Assembly (NCBI GenBank): GCA_002426015.1
Contig: DINS01000007.1
Coordinates: 1-23,544 of the forward strand
DNA: 23,544 nt
Direction of reading: 5' to 3'
Origin: Flavobacteriaceae bacterium UBA5534
GTDB lineage: Bacteria > Bacteroidota > Bacteroidia > Flavobacteriales > Flavobacteriaceae
Shown piece after piece: positions 6,088 through 12,603 of this stretch. Every line of letters begins with the position of its first letter. Within the stretch, counting starts at the first letter, position 1. Both the position numbers and the translations under genes were made by a program. The notes under the pieces are model-generated. The model ran no database searches and was not told where the DNA came from. It saw nothing but the letters and a program-made list of their open reading frames with translations.

Positions 6088-6793
6088 TTTTTTTCTTTTT
6101 ACTTATTTTTCTAATCGTTGGTGATGATGTATACCAAAGTAAAAATCCACTTAATACTGTTATTAAACCCAATAACGAAAATGCCCTTAAAACGGTGGTA
6201 TTAAAATTATCTCGCCCTTCATAGTCCATTGTATGTGTCATCCACAAAAAATCGAACCAACGCCACGCCCTGTGCCTTACAGTTTGAAATTTTGCATCGG
6301 TTACTGAAACGTAGGCCTTTAGAGCCTCATCGGTATCATACGATATCACATAGGCAGGCAATAATTTTTCACGATATTCGTGATGGTCACCCACTTCGTT
6401 TATCTTTTGGATATTGGAAACTTTTAAATTCTCCTTCATCTGGTTTTTGGCTATGTACAAGGCTTCTTCTTCAGAAATTGTCTTTTTTGCTTCTCCAGTT
6501 CTCGCATTATATAATTGTTGATTGTTTATCCAATAATACGGCTCGTTATTGATATCCCTAATTTCGATATCACGAATGTCTTCATTATTTTTAATAAGTG
6601 AAGGGCTAATAAGGTTGTCAAATGCTTTTGGCACATAGTCCATATTACGGAATTGGTCGCCGTGAATGTCATCAATGTTTGTCCAACTAAAGTACATTCC
6701 GCTAATCGTCCACATTAGGAATTGAATACCTAAAAAGAGGCCCAAATAACGATGCGCTTTTCTTATTTTTAATGCTGTATGTCTATTGACCAT
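6080..6793 (-). CDS. PepSY-domain inner-membrane protein
   Basis: This 237-aa protein has a membrane helix near the N-terminus (HRYLGLFLGIQFLMWTISGM, about 14-33) and a second near the C-terminus (VLRAFSLLGLITVLSGFLLW, about 201-220). Between them is a periplasmic part with the PepSY-like stretch ISEEEALYIAKNQM and ending RAWRWFDFLWMTHTMDYEGR. The R-x-H-R-x-L-G opening and the W-x-H-T-M-D motif with flanking aromatic residues are typical of PepSY-associated membrane proteins. These are often linked to metal-reductase or redox functions at the inner membrane, and the histidines near the helices could bind haem. The gene is one base after the DUF2911 lipoprotein gene and is probably translated with it. 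Role in copper handling is inferred from context. Confidence 0.85.
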   Translation of the reverse strand: MVNRHTALKIRKAHRYLGLFLGIQFLMWTISGMYFSWTNIDDIHGDQFRNMDYVPKAFDNLISPSLIKNNEDIRDIEIRDINNEPYYWINNQQLYNARTGEAKKTISEEEALYIAKNQMKENLKVSNIQKINEVGDHHEYREKLLPAYVISYDTDEALKAYVSVTDAKFQTVRHRAWRWFDFLWMTHTMDYEGRDNFNTTVLRAFSLLGLITVLSGFLLWYTSSPTIRKISKKKKSE

Positions 6794-6794
6794 C

Positions 6795-7382
6795 TTATTG
6801 GTTTAATTTGAAAGGAAAGCTAATCGTTACCTTTTCCCAAGCAAGAGAAATAGTACCTTCTGTTTCACTTAACTTATTTACTTTATATTCTAAATGCTCC
6901 GTAATTTCATCTGTAATAATTGGTGTCACTTTAAATCGTATTACATCATCTTTTTCATCGTAATCATCTTTTCCGTGTTGGTCCCAATTGGAATTGAAAA
7001 TTATTGTCCATTCATTTTTTGATGGGATAGTAAAGAATCCATATTTCCCAGCAGGAAGTTCTTGACCATCAATTATTAAATCCTTGTCTGTCTCTATCCA
7101 CGTTGCCATATGCGCACCTGTTTGCCAGACTTGGTCATATGCCAATAAACCACCAAAAATCATCCTGTCTCTTACTCCAGGTGATGAATAGTCAATATGG
7201 ATGTGGGCATCCCCTATCATTGCCATCGTTGAAGTATGTGGACTCAACGGTTTTTTTGGTGACTCCGTTGTGGTGTCAGTTTTTAGGCTTTCAGGAGTTG
7301 TTTTGGTTTCTTTTATTTCTTGCTTACAGCTTGTAAAAAGAAGTGCACACAATAAAAGGCCAAAAGAAAAATATTGTCTCAT
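6795..7382 (-). CDS. DUF2911-family lipoprotein
   Basis: This 195-aa protein has a lipoprotein signal, MRQYFSFGLLLCALLFTSCK, with the lipidated Cys at 19. A Thr/Lys-rich linker (about 22-45) follows, then the DUF2911 signature: DAHIHIDYSSPGVRDRMIFG (58-77), then YDQVWQTGAHMATWIE and LPAGKYGFFTIPSKNEWTII. The family is abundant in Bacteroidetes and its function is not established. The fold looks all-beta and periplasmic. It sits in a tight operon, six bases after the NTF2-like gene and one base before the PepSY gene. In this cluster it may be an envelope metal-stress protein; that is context only. Confidence 0.9.
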   Translation of the reverse strand: MRQYFSFGLLLCALLFTSCKQEIKETKTTPESLKTDTTTESPKKPLSPHTSTMAMIGDAHIHIDYSSPGVRDRMIFGGLLAYDQVWQTGAHMATWIETDKDLIIDGQELPAGKYGFFTIPSKNEWTIIFNSNWDQHGKDDYDEKDDVIRFKVTPIITDEITEHLEYKVNKLSETEGTISLAWEKVTISFPFKLNQ

Positions 7383-7388
7383 TCTGTA

Positions 7389-7871
7389 TTATTTTATATT
7401 TCTAGAAGATGAATGCGTTTTGATAATTTTCCAATCACCATCCACTTTCTTTAAGATAGATGTTGCCACTCCTTTTTTCTTTATTGTTCTTGTATTGCCT
7501 TTTTCATCTGCTTTAAGAACAATAGTATAAATATAAGTTTCGGTGGTAAAAGCATAAGGCGTATCTACCTTTACATCAATCTCATAATCTGAAAATTCAA
7601 ATTTTTTGAAATGCCCCAATTCAGGTCCTAAATGATGTTCTATGTAATTCGCATAGGAACCCTCGACCCCTCCAGATTCAAATACTTCAGAATCTTTGGT
7701 AAACAATTTGAACGTACCTTCGGTGGTTAAGTTTTGCAGGGCATCCTTATAGGTTTTCATTACTTTAAGAACAGCAACCTTTTCTGTCTCTGCATTTACA
7801 TTTTGGCCGAACATTTGGCCAGTGGCAAACATAAATAGCATTAGGATTGTTGTTAGTTTTAGTGTTTTCAT
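7389..7871 (-). CDS. Secreted NTF2-like (SnoaL/DUF4440-type) protein
   Basis: This 160-aa protein has a cleavable signal peptide, MKTLKLTTILMLFMFATGQMFGQ. An NTF2-like alpha+beta cone follows: helix AVLKVMKTYKDALQNL, then LFTKDSEVFESGGVEGSYAN, a long strand YAFTTETYIYTIVL, and the end strand GVATSILKKVDGDWKIIKTH. The last motif (DGDWKI..H.S) is the usual C-terminal signature of DUF4440/SnoaL-like proteins. Periplasmic members often lack enzyme activity and act as ligand-binding domains; no catalytic set is obvious here. The gene lies 19 bp after the channel-like gene and 6 bp before DUF2911. Confidence 0.85.
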   Translation of the reverse strand: MKTLKLTTILMLFMFATGQMFGQNVNAETEKVAVLKVMKTYKDALQNLTTEGTFKLFTKDSEVFESGGVEGSYANYIEHHLGPELGHFKKFEFSDYEIDVKVDTPYAFTTETYIYTIVLKADEKGNTRTIKKKGVATSILKKVDGDWKIIKTHSSSRNIK

Positions 7872-7890
7872 AATTTTAGTTTTATAATGT

Positions 7891-8448
7891 TTATTTATTG
7901 ACGTGTATTCTATTTATGTTGGCTATACCAAATACGAGAACTAAAAAGCTTAAGAAAACTTCCATCATCACTAAAAGTTTACCCGAAATAGTTAGTGGTA
8001 CTACATCACCAAACCCAACCGATGAAAAAGTAATTAAGCTGAAATATATAAACTCGAAAAATTGTGGTATAAAGGAGCTATCGAGTGATATAGTGGATTT
8101 AAAGTTTTCCGAACTTAAAGTATATAATGCTTGGTAATCGGCTGAAAACGAAAGGACAATCAAAATAATTAATACTGCAAATAATGTAAGAACGTGCGTA
8201 AGCTGATGACTTTCGCCTATTATTTTACCTAACTGAATAAATGTGAGCCTGACTATAAAAATCGTTTTTATCAAGGCCATACCAACAATTAACAACTCTA
8301 ACAAATAGCTATCAGAATCCAAATCTGCTAATAAAGTATAACTTAACGATAGTGCAATAACTATACTTGCGGTAAACAGTACTTTTTTGAAAAGTTGTTT
8401 ATAAAAAGTAGTACTTTCAGATTTTTCTATTTTGTTTTCTTGAGCCAT
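7891..8448 (-). CDS. Two-pore-helix potassium-channel-like membrane protein
   Basis: This 185-aa protein has four hydrophobic segments (about 22-41, 49-70, 86-103, 158-178). Before the last segment is a pore loop EFIYFSLITFSSVGFGDVVP (132-151) with the selectivity-filter sequence SVGFGD, a GFGD variant of the canonical T-x-G-Y-G-D. This is the Ion_trans_2 layout, with two extra helices in front and no cytoplasmic RCK/TrkA-N domain. It could conduct K+ or a related monovalent cation across the inner membrane. Its place in a copper cluster is unusual, and membrane-potential protection during metal stress is one explanation. Start ATG at 8446-8448, 14 bp after the 44-aa peptide gene. Confidence 0.85.
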   Translation of the reverse strand: MAQENKIEKSESTTFYKQLFKKVLFTASIVIALSLSYTLLADLDSDSYLLELLIVGMALIKTIFIVRLTFIQLGKIIGESHQLTHVLTLFAVLIILIVLSFSADYQALYTLSSENFKSTISLDSSFIPQFFEFIYFSLITFSSVGFGDVVPLTISGKLLVMMEVFLSFLVLVFGIANINRIHVNK

Positions 8449-8462
8449 TTTAATTTATTCTC

Positions 8463-8597
8463 TTAACTGAATAATTGAAGTGCGAACGCACCACCAATTA
8501 TTAGGGTAAGTATCGTATAAACTAGGTAATTAATCAATTTTTTAACAACCGATTTTTCAGTTGTATGTATGCAACCACCTTTGCAACAATCTTTCAT
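8463..8597 (-). CDS. Small Cys-rich single-span membrane peptide (44 aa)
   Basis: Starting at the ATG complementary to 8595-8597, the frame reads MKDCCKGGCIHTTEKSVVKK and then a hydrophobic span (about 21-41, LINYLVYTILTLIIGGAFAL), ending QLFS. Three cysteines in CCKGGC plus a histidine in the short N-terminal tail form a plausible soft-metal site held at the membrane face. The gene is spaced 14 bp from the channel-like gene and 53 bp from the methyltransferase gene, on the same strand. I know of no named family with certainty. Coherent tail-plus-helix composition and neat operon spacing support it as a real gene. A metallochaperone-like or subunit role is inference. Confidence 0.65.
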   Translation of the reverse strand: MKDCCKGGCIHTTEKSVVKKLINYLVYTILTLIIGGAFALQLFS

Positions 8598-8650
8598 TAT
8601 TATTGATTTTATTTAAATAATCATAGACATTAACTAATAGTCCTATATTA

Positions 8651-9304
8651 TCAACTTCTTTTCATACCTTTATAATAACAATACGTTCCAATTTTAGTAT
8701 TTATATAACCTGTTTCCACTACGTCCATAAATCCTGATTTTTCCACATATGTAGGCAATTTACCATCCACGTTATCTTTTGTGGTAGCAAAACCATCAAG
8801 GATTTGGACGAAATAGAACATAATTCTCATCATTTTGGATCTAGGCTTTCCCCAGTCACCAATGATTAACACTCCATTCGGTTTAAGTATCCTGTGTATC
8901 TCATTCAACGAAGATTCTTTAGTTTTTGCATCGAGCTGATGAAATACAAGTGAACTAAAAACTTTATCAAATGCATTATTTTGATATGGAAACTTGCCTC
9001 CGTTATATATATCTAACCTAACATCGATACTATTCGCTTTAAATTTCTTCTCTGCAATCCGTTTTACTTTAGGGTCAATATCTAACCCTTTAAATTGTAC
9101 ATTGGAGTTTCGGTTTACACCTAAAATTAAATTCTCACCTGTTCCAAAACCAAATTCAAGTATCTTTTCTCCTTCTAATGGGTTAACATGGTCAATTAAT
9201 TTAGTTCTAAACCTCTTTTCCGGCATCGTGATACTAATAGCCAAATCATAAAAATTGGTTAGCCAATTATATCCTAGAGCTGGTATATATGTTTTGCTTT
9301 TCAT
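8651..9304 (-). CDS. Class I SAM-dependent methyltransferase (UbiE-like)
   Basis: This 217-aa protein has an opening YNWLTNFYDLAISITMPEKR like the UbiE/menaquinone-type methyltransferases. Motif I is KILEFGFGTGENLILGV (about 47-63), the acidic end is GLDIDPKVKRIAEKKF, a motif post-I region is LDIYNGGKFPYQNNAFDKVF (about 98-117), and motif III is EIHRILKPNGVLIIGDWGKP. The substrate is unknown. The later part lacks the Cys set of ArsM arsenite methyltransferases. It is the first gene after the 427-bp hairpin-rich gap and heads the MTase - Cys peptide - channel - NTF2 - DUF2911 - PepSY run. Similar proteins occur in Bacteroidetes metal islands, so a resistance role is plausible but unproved. Confidence 0.85.
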   Translation of the reverse strand: MKSKTYIPALGYNWLTNFYDLAISITMPEKRFRTKLIDHVNPLEGEKILEFGFGTGENLILGVNRNSNVQFKGLDIDPKVKRIAEKKFKANSIDVRLDIYNGGKFPYQNNAFDKVFSSLVFHQLDAKTKESSLNEIHRILKPNGVLIIGDWGKPRSKMMRIMFYFVQILDGFATTKDNVDGKLPTYVEKSGFMDVVETGYINTKIGTYCYYKGMKRS

Positions 9305-9390
9305 CTTTGAAATTATAGCTGTATTTAGTCTTTTTTATATATTTTTCTTTTCCAAAAACATTAAAATTACAATTCCTTTTTTTTAATATA

Positions 9391-9719
9391 TACTTGGAAA
9401 TGAGAGTTAACTCTACCATCAATCAAAAAATAGGTTTTCCTCTCATAGTCAAGTACTTTTTTCTATCCTTTTCTTTTTCAATTTTTAATACCTTTAAGGA
9501 AAGAGGTTCTTTTTACCAATCTTTCAAATCTTCTACCTCTTTCCCTATCGGCTGCTATTAATTAGGGAAATACCTTATTTTGTGCCTGACAAGGGAAGGA
9601 ATTAACCACTAACCATCAATATTTTTTCCTTCCCGTGACAGGACTTAATGACTATTAATATTTCCTTAAGACAGGAACCATTCTGTTAACTAATAAACCA
9701 GAACGATTCCTAATCTTAA
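9391..9719. repeat. Series of imperfect inverted repeats (five possible hairpins)
   Basis: The 427-bp stretch 9305-9731 has no gene that I can see but holds successive inverted repeats. A: 9391-9406 with 9440-9455. B: 9495-9507 with 9535-9547 (one mismatch). C: 9540-9547 with 9563-9570, perfect, using the right arm of B. D: 9585-9601 with 9626-9642 (15 of 17 pairs). E: 9666-9685 with 9699-9719 (one bulge). Left arms are purine-rich (GGAA-type), right arms pyrimidine-rich. The loops of A and D share TTAAC and a common ACCATCAAT although their stems differ. E begins 12 bases beyond the DUF3347 stop on the minus strand but no T-run follows. It could be a structured leader/trailer RNA or a decayed repeat element. 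Confidence 0.7.
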
Positions 9720-9731
9720 AGAAGGGATTAT

Positions 9732-10292
9732 CTAATTAATAGTCTTTTTTACTTTTCCACACTTGAGCATCTTACTGCCATAATATGGGTTTCTCACTTG
9801 ATCACTTGTACTCAACCAAGAACTACCACCATCATACATTGGGCAAAACTGCTCGTACAGAGTGCTTTTTGTACCTGTAATTGCTATCAAATCTGAAATA
9901 TCCTTACTTAAGGTTTTAAAATGCTCTCTTTGATGACTCATTTCACTTTTTGCAATATGTTCGGCGTGCTCAGTGGCATCTTCAATAATATCAGCTAATT
10001 CTTTTTGTTCTTCTGCTGTATATTTTGAAGCATCAAATGCTTTTAGTGAGGCAGCCAATTTAGAGCCTTCCTGGGCTGCCTTTTTGGTGTCATCTGCTAC
10101 TAAAGCATCTTTTAAGTTGAAGTAATCGTTTAATATTGCTTCTGCTTTTGCATCATTGTTCATACTCATCATTTTACTATGGTCCATTTTCATAGTTGAG
10201 TGATCGTGGTTCATTTTTTCTTTTTCCTGTGCGTTGGTGAAAGAAAGGGTTAACAATAGCATTGCTGCTATACTCATTTTTAAATTTTTCAT
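9732..10292 (-). CDS. Secreted DUF3347 protein, copy 1
   Basis: This 186-aa protein has a signal peptide (MKNLKMSIAAMLLLTLSFTN, cleavage near 21-22) and a short His/Met-rich segment, MNHDHSTMKMDHSKMMSMNN (27-46), a likely Cu(I)/Ag(I) binding tail. The helical DUF3347 domain (about 48-180) follows, with H109, H112, H120, H124 and the signature QFCPMYDGGSSWLS (148-161) and NPYYGSKMLKCGKV (168-181), C150 and C178. The same domain forms the C-terminus of the CusB adaptor in this operon, so a periplasmic metal-binding or hand-over role beside the pump is likely. The gene follows the Haem_bd gene by 24 bp and is the last gene before the hairpin-rich gap. Confidence 0.9.
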   Translation of the reverse strand: MKNLKMSIAAMLLLTLSFTNAQEKEKMNHDHSTMKMDHSKMMSMNNDAKAEAILNDYFNLKDALVADDTKKAAQEGSKLAASLKAFDASKYTAEEQKELADIIEDATEHAEHIAKSEMSHQREHFKTLSKDISDLIAITGTKSTLYEQFCPMYDGGSSWLSTSDQVRNPYYGSKMLKCGKVKKTIN

Positions 10293-10316
10293 TTTCTTAT
10301 TTTTAATTATTATTGT

Positions 10317-10769
10317 TTATATACTATCTTTTAATCGTTCTACCCATTGGATTAGTTCCTGTTTTTCGGCTTCTGAAAAACTTGCCTCTCTGTGAATCAA
10401 AGTATAAGAATCCAAAGGCATTTCGTCATTTTCAATCTGTTTGATTATGGATCTTAACTTGCTCTTTTTTCTTCTGTTTGATAACGAATCCCACTCATTG
10501 AAATTCAATTCTGCTTTTCCTTCTTTGATATGGTCTTCCAAAAACCAAGCAATGGGTTGTACTTTATTGTACCAAGGATATTGAGTATTGTTACTGTGGC
10601 AATCATAGCAGGAAGTTTGCAACTTGCTCTTGATGTGGTCTGGCACAGAGTTGACCAACATAAAATCAGTTTTTGGAACGACATCGCTTTGGTTACGCTC
10701 CGTGGGAACAAACTGTATGCCCACAAACGCCACCAATAAAACCACTGCTATGATTTTTACAATTTTCAT
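10317..10769 (-). CDS. Haem-binding-domain (Haem_bd) c-type cytochrome-like protein
   Basis: This 150-aa protein has an N-terminal hydrophobic anchor or signal (KIVKIIAVVLLVAFVGIQFV) and one c-type haem motif, CYDCH (C54, C57, H58), in the family context TSCYDCHSNNTQYPWYNKVQ. A second half rich in charge ends NDEMPLDSYTLIHREA and a helix of Leu/Glu/Lys. M117 in DEMPL is a likely sixth haem ligand. Such proteins are periplasmic electron carriers of unknown partner. Its ATG directly abuts the stop of the upstream DUF3347 gene, and the second DUF3347 copy follows after 24 bp. The placement inside the pair suggests it works with DUF3347 proteins, perhaps in redox of bound copper. Confidence 0.88.
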   Translation of the reverse strand: MKIVKIIAVVLLVAFVGIQFVPTERNQSDVVPKTDFMLVNSVPDHIKSKLQTSCYDCHSNNTQYPWYNKVQPIAWFLEDHIKEGKAELNFNEWDSLSNRRKKSKLRSIIKQIENDEMPLDSYTLIHREASFSEAEKQELIQWVERLKDSI

Positions 10770-11387
10770 CTAATTGATTTCTTTTTGCACCTTACCACAG
10801 CTTAACATTTTACTTCCGTAATATGGGTTTTTGATATCTTCACTCATACTCAACCACGCACTTCCACCGTCATACATTGGGCAAAACTGTTGGTATAAGG
10901 TGTTTTCAGTTCCTGTTATGGCAATCATATCGGTAATATCCTTGCTCAATATTTTGAAATGTTCCCGTTGATGGTCCATAGCACTTTCGGCAATGTGTTC
11001 GGCGTGCTCAATGGCATCCTCAAAAATGTCGTTCAATTCACTTTGTTGTTCAGCCGTATATTTACTGCTGTCAAAAGCTTTTAAAGAAGCGACCAAGGTT
11101 TTTCCTGCTTCGGCTGCCTTTTTTGTATCATCGGAAACCAAGGCATTTTTCAATTCAAAATAATCTTTAATGATAACTTCTGCTTTGGCATCCTGATTGT
11201 TGTTTGACATCATTTTATCTGAATTGCCCATCTCATCATTGCCCATCATTTCATTGTGCTCCGTTTTATCGGTATCGTGGTGACCATCGGCATTGTTGTG
11301 TTCATTTTTGTTCTCTTTACAAGACACTGCCGTTAAGGTTATAAAAGCTATCGCAACTATACCTAATGTTAATTTTAATTGTTTCAT
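10770..11387 (-). CDS. DUF3347 lipoprotein, copy 2
   Basis: This 205-aa protein has a lipoprotein-type signal, MKQLKLTLGIVAIAFITLTA then VSCKE (C23). A His/Met/Asp/Asn-rich segment follows (about 28-66: NNADGHHDTD, MMGNDEMGNSDKMM), then the DUF3347 domain (about 67-200) with QFCPMYDGGSAWLS and NPYYGSKMLSCGKV. It is clearly a paralogue of the gene at 9732-10292: both share DYF, TKKAA, KAFD(A/S)SKYTAE, EHAEHIA and ITGT. The copies differ in anchoring, as this one has a lipobox and the other a plain signal peptide. It is the first of the DUF3347 - Haem_bd - DUF3347 trio, 32 bp after the unknown membrane-protein gene. Confidence 0.9.
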   Translation of the reverse strand: MKQLKLTLGIVAIAFITLTAVSCKENKNEHNNADGHHDTDKTEHNEMMGNDEMGNSDKMMSNNNQDAKAEVIIKDYFELKNALVSDDTKKAAEAGKTLVASLKAFDSSKYTAEQQSELNDIFEDAIEHAEHIAESAMDHQREHFKILSKDITDMIAITGTENTLYQQFCPMYDGGSAWLSMSEDIKNPYYGSKMLSCGKVQKEIN

Positions 11388-11419
11388 CTTCTTTATTGTT
11401 TTTAATTGTTTTACTTGAT

Positions 11420-11953
11420 TTATTTTCCTGTTTTTAATATTAAATTCTTACTTATTATAAAAATGACTAATGGTAATATTGTGAATTGAAGAACCGGTGA
11501 AACTCCTGCCTTTAATATTGGTGTTAAGGGCATAGATTCTGAATACAACCAATCACCTCTGTTAATGTGCCAGATTTCTACAAAAGTTGCGCTTATTCCT
11601 CCCACCAGCATTAACAATAGGGTGTTAAAAAAACTAAGTTGTTTAATCCAATACACATTTTTGAATACTAGGCTAAAAACAAAGAAGAGTAACAAAAGTG
11701 TCAACATATCAGTTATTGAAGAAAGAACACACAATGAGATGTGGCTTAAATCATATTTAAAGTCTTTATATAATGGTCCGTGAGCCAATTCCCAAATAAG
11801 GTTTAATACAAAACCTATTAAAGCTATGGTTAAAATCATCCGTTTGTAGTTTGACTTATCAGTAACTTTCGTATAAAAATAGATATATAGAATACCTACT
11901 ATCACAAGTGAAAATATTGGGATAATTAATATACCTGGACTTAGTGCTAACAT
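11420..11953 (-). CDS. Polytopic membrane protein of unknown function
   Basis: This 177-aa protein has about five membrane segments (9-28, 38-56, 76-98, 106-124, 154-172). Polar residues lie in or near the membrane: W..E.AHGPLYKDFKYDLSH after segment 2, and FVEIWHINRGDWLYSESMPL between segments 4 and 5. The pattern E-x2-H with RGDW.Y..SMP suggests a conserved buried site for a metal or cofactor. I do not recognise the family. It follows the DUF302 gene by 53 bp and precedes the DUF3347 trio. A periplasmic or membrane copper role fits the context but cannot be claimed. Confidence 0.75.
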   Translation of the reverse strand: MLALSPGILIIPIFSLVIVGILYIYFYTKVTDKSNYKRMILTIALIGFVLNLIWELAHGPLYKDFKYDLSHISLCVLSSITDMLTLLLLFFVFSLVFKNVYWIKQLSFFNTLLLMLVGGISATFVEIWHINRGDWLYSESMPLTPILKAGVSPVLQFTILPLVIFIISKNLILKTGK

Positions 11954-12006
11954 TTATTATATTTTTTTACTTTGCATTATATGTGATTACTAACATTCAT
12001 CCTACA

Positions 12007-12393
12007 TCAAAGTTTTTCAATAACGTTTTCAAGCATTGCCGTTATTTCATTGGCTACCTCATTCAACTTCTCATTCTCCACTGCCTGCATCGATGCCATT
12101 GGGTTTACGGCTGCCACTTCAATGGTTCCCGCTTTTATTTCCTGAACTATGACATTGCAGGGCAACATTGTTCCGATTTTGTCTTCTGCCTGCAAAGCTT
12201 TATGAGCATAGGGAGGATTGCAAGCCCCTAGTATTCTATACTTTTTAAAGTCTACGTCTAGTTTTTTCTTTAGGGTTTCTGTCACATCAATTTCCGTTAA
12301 TATTCCAAATCCTTCTTCTTTCAATCTTTGCGTAACTTTATCGATAACATCTTCAAAAGTTCCATTGACTGTTTTATTAAAATAATATTTCAT
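12007..12393 (-). CDS. DUF302-family protein
   Basis: This 128-aa protein without a signal peptide has the DUF302 layout: an N-terminal strand YYFNKTVNGTFEDVIDKVTQ, helix and strand EEGFGILTEIDVTETLKKKL, then KKYRILGACNPPYAHKALQA (52-71) with the conserved GACNP, LPCNVIVQEI and EVAAVNPMASM. Cysteines in GACNP and LPCN are typical for the family. DUF302 proteins are frequent in metal and redox-stress islands and may bind metal or sense it; function is not established. The start overlaps the SHOCT gene stop by four bases (ATGA), indicating coupled translation. Confidence 0.9.
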   Translation of the reverse strand: MKYYFNKTVNGTFEDVIDKVTQRLKEEGFGILTEIDVTETLKKKLDVDFKKYRILGACNPPYAHKALQAEDKIGTMLPCNVIVQEIKAGTIEVAAVNPMASMQAVENEKLNEVANEITAMLENVIEKL

Positions 12394-12584
12394 CTTTTAT
12401 TTTTTGAATTAATAACTCGTTTACTTTCTTCATATTCTTCCTTGGTGATTTCACCATTGGCATACCGCCTGTCCAAAATCTCTTCCGGACTTTCTCTCTT
12501 GAGGATTTTACTTCCGTTTTTACTTGAATATAGAAGAATTCCCAAGACAATCACTCCTATTACAATAATCCATAAAAACATCAT
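12390..12584 (-). CDS. Small SHOCT-domain membrane protein
   Basis: This 64-aa protein has an N-terminal membrane helix, MMFLWIIVIGVIVLGILLY, a linker, and a C-terminal SHOCT motif PEEILDRRYANGEITKEEYE (33-52). The SHOCT domain is a short oligomerisation helix pair found at the ends of many proteins, and stand-alone SHOCT membrane peptides commonly sit beside copper oxidases and RND pumps in Bacteroidetes and Proteobacteria. It begins 20 bp after the multicopper oxidase gene and overlaps DUF302 by four bases. The role is unknown; an envelope-complex adaptor is plausible. Confidence 0.9.
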   Translation of the reverse strand: MMFLWIIVIGVIVLGILLYSSKNGSKILKRESPEEILDRRYANGEITKEEYEESKRVINSKNKR

Positions 12585-12603
12585 ACCTTCAACTTTTTAA
12601 TAA

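Noticed and set aside
9391..9719. CRISPR array or integron attC array as explanation of the hairpins
   Set aside because: No identical direct repeats with regular spacers, no cas or integrase genes, and no paired RYYYAAC/GTTRRRY core sites around each hairpin.
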